Assembly (NCBI GenBank): GCA_026545765.1
Contig: CM048842.1
Location: forward strand, 44,897,431 to 44,961,430
DNA: 64,000 nt
From: Plantago major
Taxonomy: Eukaryota; Streptophyta; Magnoliopsida; Lamiales; Plantaginaceae
Reading direction: 5' to 3'
A program made the position numbers and the translations under genes. The notes under the pieces are model-generated. The model saw only the letters and a program-made list of their open reading frames with translations, was not told where the DNA came from and ran no database searches. This document shows, piece after piece, positions 1-11,719 of this stretch. How positions within the stretch are numbered: the stretch's first letter is position 1; each line of letters opens with the position of its first letter.

Positions 1-1
1 C

Positions 2-353
2 ACAGGAGCTTGAATTACACCATGCTAACATGTATCTTCGCACAAAGGTATATAATTTATAAAGACCAAATAATTTCGCGTGATGGAAAAAATAGACAAT
101 TTAATTTGTTTAACTTTATGTATTTGTGTACATGCTGCAGATTGCTGAGGGTGAAAAGGCTCAACAAATAAGCTTGATGACAGGTGGTGGATCTGATCAT
201 CACTACCAACAAGCTCCCATGGGTTCACAGCAGTATGATGTTCGGAATTTCATCCCGATGACCCTCATGGAACCTAACCAGGACTACTCTCGACACGATC
301 AGACTGCTCTCCAGCTTGTGTATGACGCTCAACTTGATCCCTACTCTTCATAA
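2..353 (+). CDS. AGAMOUS-clade MADS-box protein, last two coding exons (partial)
   Basis: This is the 3' end of a MADS-domain transcription factor gene. The first visible exon (to 47) encodes the end of the K domain (QELELHHANMYLRTK) and ends at a GT donor. The last exon (141-353) begins after a TGCAG acceptor with IAEGEKAQQISLM and ends at TAA 351-353. It contains the two C-terminal motifs of the AGAMOUS lineage: AG motif I (YDVRNFIPMTLMEPNQ) and AG motif II (DYSRHDQTALQLV). Proteins of this clade act in the nucleus as C-class floral homeotic factors specifying stamens and carpels. The N-terminal MADS box lies outside the window. The usual end of the family is LQLV; here ten more residues (YDAQLDPYSS) follow. 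The clade is clear, but AG and PLENA paralogues cannot be separated from this fragment. Confidence 0.85.
48..140 (+). other. Intron of the AGAMOUS-clade gene
   Basis: A 93-base intron with GTATAT donor and a CATGCTGCAG acceptor. It joins the K-domain end (…RTK) to IAEGEKA in phase 0, as in AG homologues. It is AT-rich and short, as usual for late introns of this gene family. Confidence 0.8.
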
Positions 354-737
354 TGTCATCTAAAACTCATAATATAATATTCTTTACTGGTTTAACATTC
401 ACATACTGTTTATGAATGCAGTTAGCAATAACCTGGAGATCTAGCTAGGCATTTGAAGAATGGAGATCAGAACAACCAATTAATTATTTTAGTAATTGTG
501 TGCAATTCAGTGTTGACTGTTTATTCAAGAGACTAAACTAATTAAATATGTACCAGGATTTGTAATATTTCTAAATATAATATGGATTTTTAAAATACAT
601 TAATAGAATTAGTACATCTTTTTAAATATTTTTGGATGATTGTAGTTGTTACTATATGGGTTTATGTGTTAGGTTAGGTGCATGGTGCAAATTGTTGGAG
701 TTAGCTTGAGTTTGTTGATCACATAAATTAGGCAAAA
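354..737 (+). other. Downstream flank and 3' UTR of the MADS gene
   Basis: AT-rich sequence with no open frame of note. The first 150-250 bases probably hold the 3' UTR; possible AATAAA-like signals are weak and I cannot place the cleavage site. Confidence 0.4.
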
Positions 738-1832
738 TGACAATTTTTAGTCCATTAATTAAGTATGCATGCTAGGCTGGTCGAAAGTTTAAAATTTCTA
801 CTAGGGTGCAGATTAGTCCATTAATTATTCTTAGGTTGGAAGTTTTATAAGTTCAATAAGAATTTTTTATCTCCATCTCACCAAATTTCGGACTACATGG
901 CAAAAGTCAACTGACATTGTGACTGTTAACCGCCACTTAGAAGGATCAATACTAACTTCGCAATTACTTCTATTTTTTAACCTCTTTTTAATTTATGTAA
1001 TATATAAAAAGATTTAAAAAATAAAAATACTAAAAAAATTAAAACATGTAAATAAATTATAAAATGATTCAAAAATAATTAAAATTAGATAATAATAATA
1101 AAAAAAAACCTAAAAAATATTAGTATTAATAAATTATGAAAAATAATAAAATAAATATTCTAAACTAATTTTTGAAAATAATAATAAATAAAAAATAATA
1201 AATTAATTAATTAGTTTTAGTACTATGTTTATTAGCCTCAATTTGTTTCCAAATTTGTATGTTTAACTTATGCAAATTTTATATGTGGGTTTTTTGGGGA
1301 GGAAAGTCAAGTCAAAGGGAGAGAAATGATTTGTAAAATGGTGGAAATTAAAATTTTAATTTTTAAAAATAATTTAATAAATTTTTAATGTATTAATCAT
1401 ATTTTATAGTTTTTTTAAATTTTAATATTTTCTTAGTTATCACACATTTTTTAGTTTTTAATCATTATTTTATATAATAAAAAGATATTTGTATTTTTTA
1501 CACCTTTTTATGTGTTTTTACTATTTATATTCATTTATTTGAATTTATTGTAATATTTTATATATTACAACTGTTTTTTCAAAAGGGCCAAAGTCAGCAT
1601 TGATTCGCCTAGGTGTTGGTCAACAGTCAACAAGGTCAGTTGACTTTTACTATATAGTCCAAATTTTGGTGACATGGAGACAAAAAAATCTTAATGGACT
1701 AAAATTTGCAACCTAAGAAATTAAGAATACTTAATGGACTAAAATTGGTAACCTAAGTATACTTAATGGACTAATGGGCACATCTAATAAAAAAATTGAA
1801 TTTTCTGCCAGCCTTAATGGGCTAAAATTGCA
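738..1832. mobile_element. Non-autonomous fold-back DNA element with long inverted arms
   Basis: The left end (TGACAATTTTTAGTCCATTAA) matches the reverse complement of the right end (TGCAATTTTAGCCCATTAA). Further in, 862-922 matches the reverse complement of about 1630-1690, including the shared core AAAAGTCAACTGAC. The two arms are roughly 200 bases each around an AT-rich centre without a coding frame. The right arm also repeats the short unit ACTTAATGGACTAAAATT. The arm length fits Mutator-like or fold-back elements, but I could not find a clean target-site duplication, so the superfamily is open. Confidence 0.6.
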
Positions 1833-2034
1833 AGTGTTTTAGGTTTTCAATCTCTGAAAAGCTAACTCTGTTGTGGATTTTGTAGCTAGTTTAGGCTTGA
1901 GGGTACGCTATGGCAAAATCTCCAAAATCTGTAATGCCTCTTTTGGGCAAAGATAATGGCTGCTAGGCCTCAATAATATCCTTTCTCTCACAAAAAAAAA
2001 AAATTCTCTGAAACCTCCAATTCACACAACTAAT

Positions 2035-2855
2035 TGACAATTAACAAGAACAAATTAAACAAACAAAAAAAACAATGCCCAATCGCTCCAACACACCGAT
2101 TTACGTGGTTTAGATCCACAAATTCTACATCCATGGAAGAACCAAGAAACTTCAATTCACTATGGCAATCAAGATTACATATTACAAGCTTATTTACGGA
2201 GAATCGAATCCTACAACTATTTAGGAACCCACTCTCCACAAGCTATATCAACTGATAATCTCCTGATAGTTACAGTTCTCTCAATTTTGCTAGTCACAAG
2301 CTCCAATTGAAAATAGTTGCAAATTCTAGAAATAGAAATCCTAAATATATAGTATACTCTGAAGAAACTGACAGGGGCTAGCAAACCAAATAAATACGTT
2401 ATCATATGACGTCCTTGAAGCATACACTCTTTTAACAAACGAAATAACAAGACATTCTCATAACAATTTGCCAAATGGTCCTTGAAGACTTGAGACTTGA
2501 GAGTTCTTCAGTCAAACCCCAAAAATTTACAAATCTCCACCTTGTGAATGAAGAACTTGAACAAAGTTGCAGTGAACATCATTAAAATCCTAACTCTTTT
2601 CACTATCTCAAACAATAGCTCTTTAAACTGGAAAACCACCAGAACCTCAATCCTTAAAGATTGTACTTCATGTCTGATAAATCAAACATCCTTAGCACTT
2701 AGAAGTTTCAAGCAATATTTGAATTTCTCAGAAGGCAAAACCTTAGTCAACATATCAGCTACATTCTCTGCATCCATATTGATAGATTCCTCTCAACAAA
2801 ATCTCTGGCGAAATGCAGCATGATATCTATATGTTTTTTAAATCATTCATGAAAA
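2035..2855 (-). mobile_element. Old Ty1/Copia fragment: LTR plus end of RNase H region
   Basis: Read on the minus strand, 2823-2540 encodes the end of a Copia RNase H region (recognisable KHID… and a downstream ADMLTKVLPSEKF). A purine-rich tract (AAGGTGGAGATT) follows, then an LTR beginning TGTAAATTTTTGGGG at 2531 and running down to roughly 2035. The fragment is old and broken, with several breaks and most of the internal region missing from view. The young Copia element beginning at 2856 was inserted into it. Treated as a fossil. Confidence 0.7.
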
Positions 2856-3379
2856 TGATAAAATGATAATTTGCAATTCTCCAAGTCGGCAAGATAAAAT
2901 AATGCAAGGAAGCAGCTCAAATCATCTAGAATGACGGTGGACACAAGAGTTACTACAAGCAGCTGCATCATCAATATTTCAGGCGTGGAATTACTTGGAT
3001 GAATTAAACTTGAGGACTAAGCAATAACAAAAGGCTGCAGCACAAGAGTAACTTGATTGGTCTTGATTCTTCTAAATGGCGGCTAGAGTAATGGAGAAGC
3101 AAGCAACACAACCGACTTCAATAGCGGCAACATGAGGCGGTCAAATAGTATATATATAGTCCATCATTTCACTCTGTTCAATTATCAATCAGCATAGCAA
3201 TCCATCATTCTGAATAGCAATAAGAGAAGTAGTATAGGCATATCAAAGCCACTTGTAAAATATCGAATAGCTTCCGAAAGCATTCGAAAAATCCTTGTAA
3301 TATCGAATCTCTATAAAATATATTTTCGAGCCTCCATTAAAGTTTCATTTTCGTTCATCTTATCCCGTGTGTCCCAACA
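2856..3379 (+). repeat. 5' LTR of the young Copia element
   Basis: This 524-base direct repeat of 7505-8029 begins TGATAAAATGATAATTTGC and ends GTGTCCCAACA. TATATATAG near 3149 and TATAAAATATA near 3311 are candidate TATA elements for the element's transcript. The tRNA-Met primer site follows within seven bases. Confidence 0.92.
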
Positions 3380-3433
3380 TATTTGTGGTATCAGAGCCAC
3401 CCCTTGGCCTGATAACTCTTCGCAACCGGAAAA

Positions 3434-4430
3434 ATGAATCCGTCAAATATTGGCGACCAAGCATTCCAATATTCCCAACAAGGAGTTCCTATCTTTGTTG
3501 GCCAAAATTATGAGCTATGGAGCGTACTTATGCGGACGCTGTTTCAGTCCTATGAACTATGGGACGTTGTCGAAGGAGGATACACTAAACGCACGACGGA
3601 GGAGGAAGCTACACTAGATGCTGCAGAGAAAAAGACGCATAAAGAGAACAAGAAGAAAGATGCAAAAGTCTTGTCCTTTATGCACCAGGGGGTAAGTCGA
3701 TCTATACTTCCGCGTATAATTAGTGCTGACACTTCTAAAGATGCATGGGAGATTTTGAAAAATCAATTTGGAGGACATAATAAAGTTATCTCTATTAAGC
3801 TGCAAAATTTCTGGCGTGATTTCGATAATATTTATATGAAAGATAACGAGAATGTGCAAAATTTCTTTTCTCGTGTCTCAGTCATTGTGAATCAAATTCG
3901 AGGATATGGTGATACCTTCGAAGACAAGAGAATTGTCGAGAAGGTGCTACGGAGCCTGCCAGCAAAATTTGAGCATATTGTTGCTGCAATAGAGGAGTCT
4001 AAAGATTTGAAGACACTTTCTTTAGACGAACTTATGGGATCACTTGAAGCCCATGAGAAAAGGATGAGCAGGTTCGCGGAGGCAAATTTGGAACAAGCTT
4101 TTCAAGCAAAGGCTAATATCACCAATCGAAATAGCAGCTCAAAGGAGAAAGTTAATGCGTCAATACAGAGTAATTTCAGAGGAAGAGGACGCGGTAGAAA
4201 TCAGAACATTCAAAGACGTGGCCAAGGCCGAAGAGGTAACTTTAATCAAGGAAGTACGTCTCAGTATTAAGATTTATATTGCCGTATATGCAAGAAAAAT
4301 AATCATGCCACCGAAGATTGTCGGTTTAAATGCAAAAGATGCCGAAATCCTAATCATTCAGAAAGAGATTGTTGGCACAAGAATGAAGGGGGAACAAATG
4401 AAGCAAATTATGCCGAGAAAAATGAAACGA
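3434..4430 (+). CDS. Copia gag region (capsid and zinc knuckle)
   Basis: The region starts at an ATG 55 bases after the LTR. It encodes a UBN2/Copia-type gag: an N-terminal [22 protein letters not shown] segment typical of the family's capsid, then a basic glycine/arginine-rich stretch (RGRGRGRNQ) that fits nucleic-acid binding. Cysteine/histidine-rich sequence resembling a CCHC zinc knuckle follows near 4275-4390. The product would package element RNA in cytoplasmic particles. Part of a fossil element. Confidence 0.85.
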
Positions 4431-4440
4431 ACCAGGTGAT

Positions 4441-7400
4441 ATGTTTTCTTGCTCTCAATCTCCAAGTAATTCTAAGAATATTTGGTATGTTGATAGTGGA
4501 TGCAGTAGCCATATGTGCATCAATAAAGAAATGTTTGTGGAGCTTGAGACATATTCGTCTGAAGTAACACTTGGAGATGGCATCGATCACAATATCATCG
4601 GCAAAGGAACAATTACAATCCAATCAGAAAATGGTGGAACAACTTACATCCAGGATGTTTACTATGTGCCCAGTCTGGCTCAAAATTTGTTGACCGTGGG
4701 ACAAATGATGCTGAGAGGATACAAGTTGGAGTTCGATAATGGGGAGTGTTGCATCATTGATAAGAAAAATAATCAGTTGATTACGAGGGTAAAGATGAGT
4801 ACGAATAGAGTATTCCCTCTCAATTTGTCATTGTCGACAGAAGTGATACTGAAGAGCACAACCGAAGAGAATCACAAGACATGGCATCTGAGGTATGGTC
4901 ATTTAAATTTTCGAGGTCTTAATTTATTAAAACGAAAGAATATGGTATTTGGCCTGCCCAACATTCCAGATAAGGATGCAACATGTGAAGGATGCATTTA
5001 TGGAAAGATGCATCGCTTACCATTCCCGAAGGCAGCATATATGGCAAAATCTCCACTTGAGTTAGTGCATGCAGATATTTGTGGTCCAGCACATACACCA
5101 TCTCTCAATGACAATAGGTATTTTCTTTTGTTCGTTGATGATTATACAAGAATGATGTGGGTTTATATTTTGAAAAACAAGTCAGATGCATTCCCGTCAT
5201 TCCTTGAGTTTAAAGCAAAAGTCGAAAATCAAAGTGGAAGAAAAATCCAAACTCTCCGAACAGATCGAGGAGGTGAGTTTATCGGAAAAGCGTTCCTGGA
5301 TTATTGCAAGGAAAAAGGAATCCATCGGCAACTTACAGTAAGATATAGCCCCCAACAAAATGGCGTAGCGGAGCGAAAGAACCGCACCATCGTCGAAATG
5401 GCAAGAAGCATGATAGCCGGAAAAAGCCTTCCAAAAAGCTTTTGGGCAAAAGCTGTAAACACTGCGGTTTATATACTAAACAGTTCACCGACAAAAGCGG
5501 TTCCAAATAAAACTCCTTATGACGCATGGCATCGCAGAAAGCCACAAGTTGATCACTTCAGAATCTTCGGAAGCATAGCCTATTCACATATTCCATCTCA
5601 ACGGCGAGAAAAGTTTGACGAGAAAGGCAAGAATCTCATATTCACTGGCTACAGTAACGAATCCAAGGGATATCGCCTACTGGATCCGAAGACAAACAAA
5701 CTCATCATATCTCGTGACGTCATCTTTGACGAAAAACAATCGTGGAATTGGGAAGAAAATATGAAGATGAAGAATATATGCAAGCCTGAGCCACTATATG
5801 AAGACGATGATCCAAGTACGAGTGCAAGTCCGAGCTCAAGCTCGAGTCCAAGCTCAAGCTCGAGTCCCAGTCCACCTGAATCTTCTGGATCGGAATCTGA
5901 AACTCCAGTTAGAAAGGTACGCAGTTTACAAGATATTTATGAACGTTGTGAATTAGCTTTGATTGCTTGTGAGCCAGAAACATTTGAAGAAGCAACAAAA
6001 GAGGATAAATGGATGAAAGCCATGGATGAAGAAATGGCAAGCATCGAGAAAAATAACACATGGGAACTTGTAGATCTTCCCGAAGATAAAAGTGTAATCG
6101 GATTGAAATGGGTTTACAAGATAAAGTATAAAGAAGATGGAACCATTCAGAAGCATAAAGCTCGACTTGTTGCAAAAGGCTATTCTCAGAAACCCGGAGT
6201 GGATTTCAATGAGACGTTTGCACCAGTTGCTCGAATGGAGACGATCAGAATCGTCTTAGCTCTAGCTGCACAAATGGAGCTGCCAGTATACCAACTGGAT
6301 GTTAAATCTGCATTTCTCAATGGAGAATTGGAAGAAGAAGTATATGTCGAGCAGCCTGAAGGATACATAGTCGAAGCCAAAGAAGACAAAGTCTATCGAC
6401 TCAGAAAAGCTTTATATGGCCTGAAGCAAGCACCACAAGCCTGGAATAGCAAAATCGATGGATATTTCCAGAGAAACGGCTTCCAAAGAGGTCAGAGTGA
6501 ACCGTCACTATACGTAAAGAAAGAAGGTGCGCAAGATTTTCTTATTGTATGTCTTTACGTTGACGACTTGATATACGCAGGAACGGATCCCGGATTAGTG
6601 CAAAAATTCAAAGAAGCAATGATGCACGAATACGAGATGACTGATTTGGGTCTCATGAAATACTTTCTTGGGATCCAAGTTCGCCAATCCAAAGGAGAGA
6701 TCTTTATTTCTCAAGAAAAATATCTTGAAGAAATATTGAAGAAGTTCCATATGCAAAACTGCAAGCCGATATCAACTCCACTTGCAGTAAATGAAAAGTT
6801 GAAGAAAGAAGATGGTGCAGATAAGTTCGATGCGAGCATATACAGAAGTCTAGTCGGCTCTCTGATATATCTCACGAATACAAGGCCAAACATTGTCTAT
6901 CCAGTTAGCCTGATCTCGAGATTTATGCAAGACCCGAGTAAGTTACACTATGTTGCTGCAAAAAGAATTCTACGCTACCTACAAGGTACGAGAAAATTGG
7001 GCATTCGTTATGTTAAAGAGAAAGACAACAAGCTAGTCGGCTACACAGATAGTGATTGGGCCGGAGCACTTGATGATAGCAAAAGCACTTCAGGATATGT
7101 GTTTTGCATGGGCACGAAGATAATTTCGTGGACTTCTAAAAAGCAGAAAACGGTATCGCTTTCATCACCAGAAGCAGAATATATTGCGACCATCAAGCAG
7201 AAGTGAAGCAAAGGTGTTAAGAAGAATTCTGGAAGACGTTCAGCAAAAACAAGAAGCCCTGGCTATAATTTTCTGGGACAATATGTCGACAATAGCAATG
7301 GCGGAAAATCCCGTCTTTCACGCAAGGACGAAGCACATTGCAATTCAACATCACTTTATCAGAGATCTAGTCCAGATGTAAGAAATTCAATTGGAGTTCG

Positions 7401-7490
7401 TGAATACGAAAGAGCAACTTGCGGATAGCTTTACAAAAGCAGTTAGCTCGGAAAAGATCTCGCAGCTCAAAGACATAGTCGGAATTGCAA
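4441..7490 (+). CDS. Copia pol region (PR-IN-RT-RNase H)
   Basis: Domains appear in the Ty1/Copia order. Protease has [11 protein letters not shown] near 4483. The pre-integrase zinc domain has [10 protein letters not shown] and CEGCIYGK. The integrase core has DICGP…VDDYTR…TDRGGEF…[13 protein letters not shown] at about 5075-5390. A low-complexity serine/proline linker lies near 5810-5890. Reverse transcriptase begins [20 protein letters not shown] and has the catalytic YVDD near 6557. RNase H ([22 protein letters not shown]) is near 7050-7190. Integrase before RT identifies Copia rather than Gypsy. The order and motifs are seen directly; the exact Copia lineage is not resolved. Confidence 0.9.
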
Positions 7491-7504
7491 ATTAAGAGGG
7501 GGGG

Positions 7505-8029
7505 TGATAAAATGATAATTTGCAATTCTCCAAGACGGCAAGATAAAATAATGCAAGGAAGCAGCTCAAATCATCTAGAATGACGGTGGACACAAAAGTT
7601 ACTACAAGCAGCTGCATCATCAATATTTCAGGCGGTGGAATTACTTGGATGAATTAAACTTGAGGACTAAGCAATAACAAAAGGCTGCAGCACAAGAGTA
7701 ACTTGATTGGTCTTGATTCTTCTAAATGGCGGCTAGAGTAATGGAGAAGCAAGCAACACAACTGACTTCAATAGCGGCAACATGAGGCGGTCGAATAGTA
7801 TATATATAGTCCATCATTTCACTCTGTTCAATTATCAATCAGCCTAGCAATCCATCATTCTCAATAGCAATAAGAGAAGTAGTATAGGCATAGCAAAGCC
7901 ACTTGTAAAATATCGAATAGCTTCCGAAAGCATTCGAAAAATCCTTGTAATATCGAATCTCTATAAAATATATTTTCGAGCCTCCATTAAAGTTTCATTT
8001 TCGTTCATCTTATCCCGTGTGTCCCAACA
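7505..8029 (+). repeat. 3' LTR of the young Copia element
   Basis: A 525-base repeat of 2856-3379, preceded by the purine tract AAGAGGGGGGG. Only a handful of substitutions separate the two LTRs by eye. It is also followed by the element's primer-binding site and gag start, so it acts as the middle LTR of a tandem structure. Confidence 0.92.
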
Positions 8030-8252
8030 TATTTGTGGTATCAGAGCCACCCCTTGGCCTGATAACTCTTCGCAACCGGAAAAATGAATCCGTCAAATAT
8101 TGGCGACCAAGCATTCCAATATTCCCAACAAGGAGTTCCTATCTTTGTTGGCCAAAATTATGAGCTATGGAGCGTACTTATGCGGACGCTGTTTCAGTCC
8201 TATGAACTATGGGACGTTGTCGAAGGAGGATACACTAAACGCACGACGGAGG
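8030..8252 (+). mobile_element. Partial second internal region of the same Copia, in tandem
   Basis: The bases after the 3' LTR match 3380-3602 nearly or completely by eye: primer-binding site, leader and the beginning of gag ([18 protein letters not shown]). The similarity then ends and unrelated AT-rich sequence follows. An LTR-internal-LTR-internal order is typical of unequal recombination between elements. Fossil; only its extent is given. Confidence 0.85.
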
Positions 8253-8935
8253 GAGTAATTGAAAATTGTAACAAAATTATTTTTCGAGAAGTCACAAATG
8301 AAAATTAATCTAGTTATTTGTAAGTGAATCAAAAATTATAAAGACATGAGTCAGATCAACAACTTATTTGATTACTTTAATTTGAACTTCCTTCACCCCG
8401 TCAAAGCTTCTGGCCTGTTTCTTTTGGTGGGGGGGGGGGGGGGGGGGTGGTTAAGTGGAATTCTATAGTTCCGATTTTCCAAAATATGCAGAAAGATCAT
8501 ATTATTCTAATACAAGTGATGATTGGCATCACATCGTTTGCAGTTATATAATATGGTCTTTTCTACTGTATAAAAATCAGACCTTTTACAGGACTTGCTC
8601 TTAAAATAATGGTGTGGGCGGGGGTTGAGATTTTTTGTTGACTTTACATTTTGGATATTATTTTGTGAAAAGTTGAATATATTTAATATTGTAGTTGGAG
8701 TAAGAATTTTTTAAAAATGGGAATGGGAAGCTTCAATTAGGACGCCAAAAATTGCAAAATAAGAAGTTTCAGACGGGGCGGAAGAAGTACAATCCGTACT
8801 ATTTTAAAAGGTAACATGATCATGGTAGTTAGCGGACCGAAAATATTTTTTTTTTTTCTAACTTTTTACCCTAACATACTACATTCTACTTTAAAAGTTG
8901 TAACGTTATATCACTTAATCGTTTTAAAAGTTATA
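8253..8935. other. Intergenic stretch with a long poly-G run
   Basis: No gene is seen. It contains a run of about 19 G at 8429-8447, flanked by AT-rich sequence, and T-rich tracts near 8850. The rest shows no repeat or open frame I can support. Confidence 0.5.
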
Positions 8936-9186
8936 CTCCCTCCATCCCGCAGAACTTCATACATTTGTCATTTTTAGCCGTCTCACAGAACTTCATACAT
9001 TACTAAAAAAGGAAGCTACCCCACCCCTAACAAATAATAAACAATCTCAACTTTACACTCAAATTACACCTTTTGCCACTAAAAGTACACTTTTTTACAC
9101 ATTTTCTATATTCTATCATTACTTTAACTTTTCGCATAAAACTGCACGCTAAGCATAATGTATGAAGTTCTCCAGGACGGAGGGAG
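8936..9186. mobile_element. Stowaway-type MITE (Tc1/mariner)
   Basis: The ends are CTCCCTCCATCCCGCAGAAC and the reverse complement CTCCCTCCGTCCTGGAGAAC; ACTTCATACATT is repeated inward. TA occurs on both sides (8934-8935 and 9187-9188), as expected for Stowaway insertion. It is about 251 bases with no coding capacity. Confidence 0.85.
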
Positions 9187-10050
9187 TATTATAGTAATAA
9201 TAGTCCTACAATAATGCAAATTACCAATTTAGATTGTAGTGAACTTCTTCAAATATGTACCAGCAGTTTTTTTTGTCAAAGAAAAAACATTAATTATTTT
9301 TATCCGTCAACTATCATGTACATATTTTTTTTAATAATAGTATAGATAATTATAAAGTTTAACTTTCGGTTTCTTGTTATAATTTTTGACGTGGGTTAGG
9401 TCACCGACCGAATGGACTAGAAGTAGGGATTGATTGTGTCATGGTTACACGTGTTGGAACAAATTGTGGCTCTGTTCATCATTTGAAAGGGACACATTTT
9501 AAACAACACAAAATGTCTCCTTCCAAAACAGATAGTAACATTTTTCACACTGCAAATAAACACTATGTATTAGGTCCGGTTTTCTTTGAACCGAACCGAA
9601 CTAAATTGAATCTCAACCGAATCGAATCAATTGTAAGTAATAAGATCGAATGAATCTAAACCGAATCGAAATTAATGTGTTTTACGGATTTAGATAAATT
9701 TTACTAATAAAAAATATTGGATGGTGTTAAATCTAAATGAATATTCCTCAAATCTATCGACTAATCTCTCCGTCCAATTTTATTATCCTAGTTTACTTCT
9801 ATGATTCTAGCTTGTGAAAAGAGGGTGTAACTCACCTGTCCAGTTTGAATTCTTCCTTGCCAAACGTCACATTCTCTCTTTCACATGTTTGTTTGATACT
9901 TATTGGAAGAAAGGAAGCTCTTTAATTTGTGCCTAAAACACACATGGCTTTAGCTTATTAGCTCTTCCATAGAACATATACTTGCCTTCTTCTTACCACT
10001 TACCACCATATATCATATCACAACTGATCAAAACTAACACACTTGATTGC
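9187..10050. other. Intergenic stretch upstream of the HVA22-like gene
   Basis: No gene is seen. At about 9585-9672 there is a cluster of CCGAACCGAA/AATCGAA units, like the degenerate termini of plant hAT-type elements. A CTCTCCGTCC motif near 9767 resembles a MITE end and may pair with GGACGGAGGGAGGG near 10873 inside the gene's first intron, but the arms between are not convincing. Confidence 0.35.
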
Positions 10051-10054
10051 TTGC

Positions 10055-10062
10055 TATAAATA
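10055..10062 (+). promoter_or_regulatory. TATA box of the HVA22-like gene
   Basis: TATAAATA lies 121 bases before the ATG at 10183. This fits a transcription start near 10085-10095 and a 5' UTR of roughly 90-100 bases. Inferred from position and sequence only. Confidence 0.55.
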
Positions 10063-10182
10063 AAACACATATGTAGTACTAACTATATTGACTGCAATTC
10101 CAAATCACTTCGATTATAACAGTTTAACCCAATTTCTAATTGCAGAGAAGAAACAATCAGTGAAGTTTCTAAAGATCACATC

Positions 10183-11719
10183 ATGGGAGTTCTTGGAGCC
10201 ATCCTTAGAAATTTTGATACATTTCTTGGGTAAGTATCCATATACTATCATCTATATTATATTATGTACATGTCTCTGATTCTTAAGAAATTTGGTTACT
10301 TAAAACTTTGATTTTTTCAATTTGCTTGCAAGAAAGTACTTGGATTGTGAAATAAATACATAAATCTACATGAAATATGAGTTCTTTCTTAATTTCTTAT
10401 AGATCCTAACACATGAGATAGGTTAAATTCCCACACTTCCAAATTAGATTTGAACAAATTTAATATCTCCAAAAAAACATTGCTCTCTCAAATAGTTAGA
10501 TCAAGATGAAGATGGAGTCAGAGAAGAGACGATGATTAAAAATTGATCTTCAAGGCTTTCTCAAAACGCAATATTTTCATTAGTACTGTTATGCAATTTA
10601 ATTTGCTTTGTAATGGTAACCTCTATTTTCTATTGGATGGAGGCAGAGATGTTCAACTAATGTTGCAGTCTTAGTCATACTACCTCTGTGCAATGCAATT
10701 GTATACGTTTGATTTTGAATTCGATTTTAGAAGGCTTGTAGAATGTGGGTTGATTGGGTTAGTAATATTACTCATCAATAAAGGTGTAAAATTAAGTTTG
10801 GGAAAAATAATATACCGGAATTGATAGGCCAGACGGACGGACATAAATGAATACGTATAGAATTGATTTGGACGGAGGGAGGGAGGGAGTATATTTTTGT
10901 AAATATGAATTATAGGTAATGCTATGGAGAATTTTACTTATAAACTGATTTCTATCGTCTTCCATGTGTTTTTTGACAGACCTGGAGTGATGCTTCTCTA
11001 TCCCCTGTAAGATTTAGAAACTCTGCTTTTGTGGAATAGTTCTTCATTTACTAACATATAACATTGCAAAACCTTTTTGTTCTATTACTCAACGAATACA
11101 GATATGCATCAATGCGAGCAATTGAGAGTCCTTCTACGCTAGACGATCAGCAATGGTTGACATATTGGGTTTTATACTCGTTCATAGCGCTATTCGAGCT
11201 TTCATGTTGGAAAGTCCTTGAATGGTAATTTATACACTGTCTGTTGTAAGGCTTACGATTTTGTTACATATGTAAATGAAATGGAGTCATTAACTTGTAT
11301 CACATAAGCCTTATATTCGGCTGTTGTTTTGTCCTTTGCCTTTGACATAGGCTTCCTTTCTGGCCGTACTTGAAGCTTGTGTTCTGTTTGTGGCTGGTGC
11401 TACCCACTTTCAATGGAGCAGCTTATATATACGAGAATTATGTGAGGACATATGTGAAAATTGGAGGCCATGTGAGCTCAACTCATCCGGAAGAGCATAG
11501 GAGAGTTCTTCAGATGATGAGCCTTGACTCAAGGAAGTCAGTCGAGAGATACATTGAGAAATATGGTCCTGAGGCCTTCGATAGGGTTGTCAAAGCGGTA
11601 AGAGGATAAAACAACCCCGGGTTGTTGTAGCAAGAGTAGCACATAAAGTTTGATATAACACGACTTGAACTGATCAAATACTTTGTTTTCAGGCGGAGAA
11701 AGAAGCACGAAAACGCTGA
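10183..11719 (+). CDS. HVA22F: HVA22-like protein f (TB2/DP1 family), five exons
   Basis: Exons are 10183-10229, 10980-11006, 11102-11224, 11351-11597 and 11693-11719, all with GT-AG borders and consistent phase. The product is about 156 residues, beginning MGVLGAILRNFDTFLG and ending AEKEARKR. It contains the TB2/DP1/HVA22 domain: PGVMLLYPLYASMRAIES, DDQQWLTYWVLYSFIALFE, LPFWPYLKL, and a C-terminal helix with RRVLQMMSLDSRKSVERYI. The length and C-terminus match the HVA22f subgroup rather than the shorter HVA22e. Family members are ER membrane proteins with reticulon-like hairpins that shape ER tubules; several are induced by abscisic acid and stress. The start ATG opens the conserved N-terminus directly, so it is well supported. 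Confidence 0.93.
10230..10979 (+). other. First intron of the HVA22-like gene
   Basis: A 750-base intron (GTAAGT donor, TTTTTTGACAG acceptor), much longer than the other three (95-126 bases). Near 10848-10892 it carries CGGACGGACAT and GGACGGAGGGAGGGAGGGAG, which look like the end of a Stowaway-type MITE. Confidence 0.75.

Larger units (their letters stand above)
2856..8029 (+). mobile_element. Ty1/Copia LTR retrotransposon, young and nearly whole
   Basis: The layout is LTR (2856-3379), a primer-binding site complementary to initiator tRNA-Met (3386-3398, TGGTATCAGAGCC), gag, protease, integrase, reverse transcriptase, RNase H, a purine tract (7494-7504) and LTR (7505-8029). Both LTRs start TGATAA and end CAACA. 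By eye they differ at about 8 of 525 positions, so the insertion is recent. The coding part looks almost whole, with a few breaks. It sits in the older minus-strand Copia fragment. After the 3' LTR the internal sequence starts again (see 8030-8252). Confidence 0.92.

Noticed and set aside
9767-10892. A single 1.1-kb mariner-like element spanning the HVA22 first exon
   Set aside because: Both sites carry CTCCGTCC-type ends, but the adjoining sequences do not pair well and an intact gene exon lies between.
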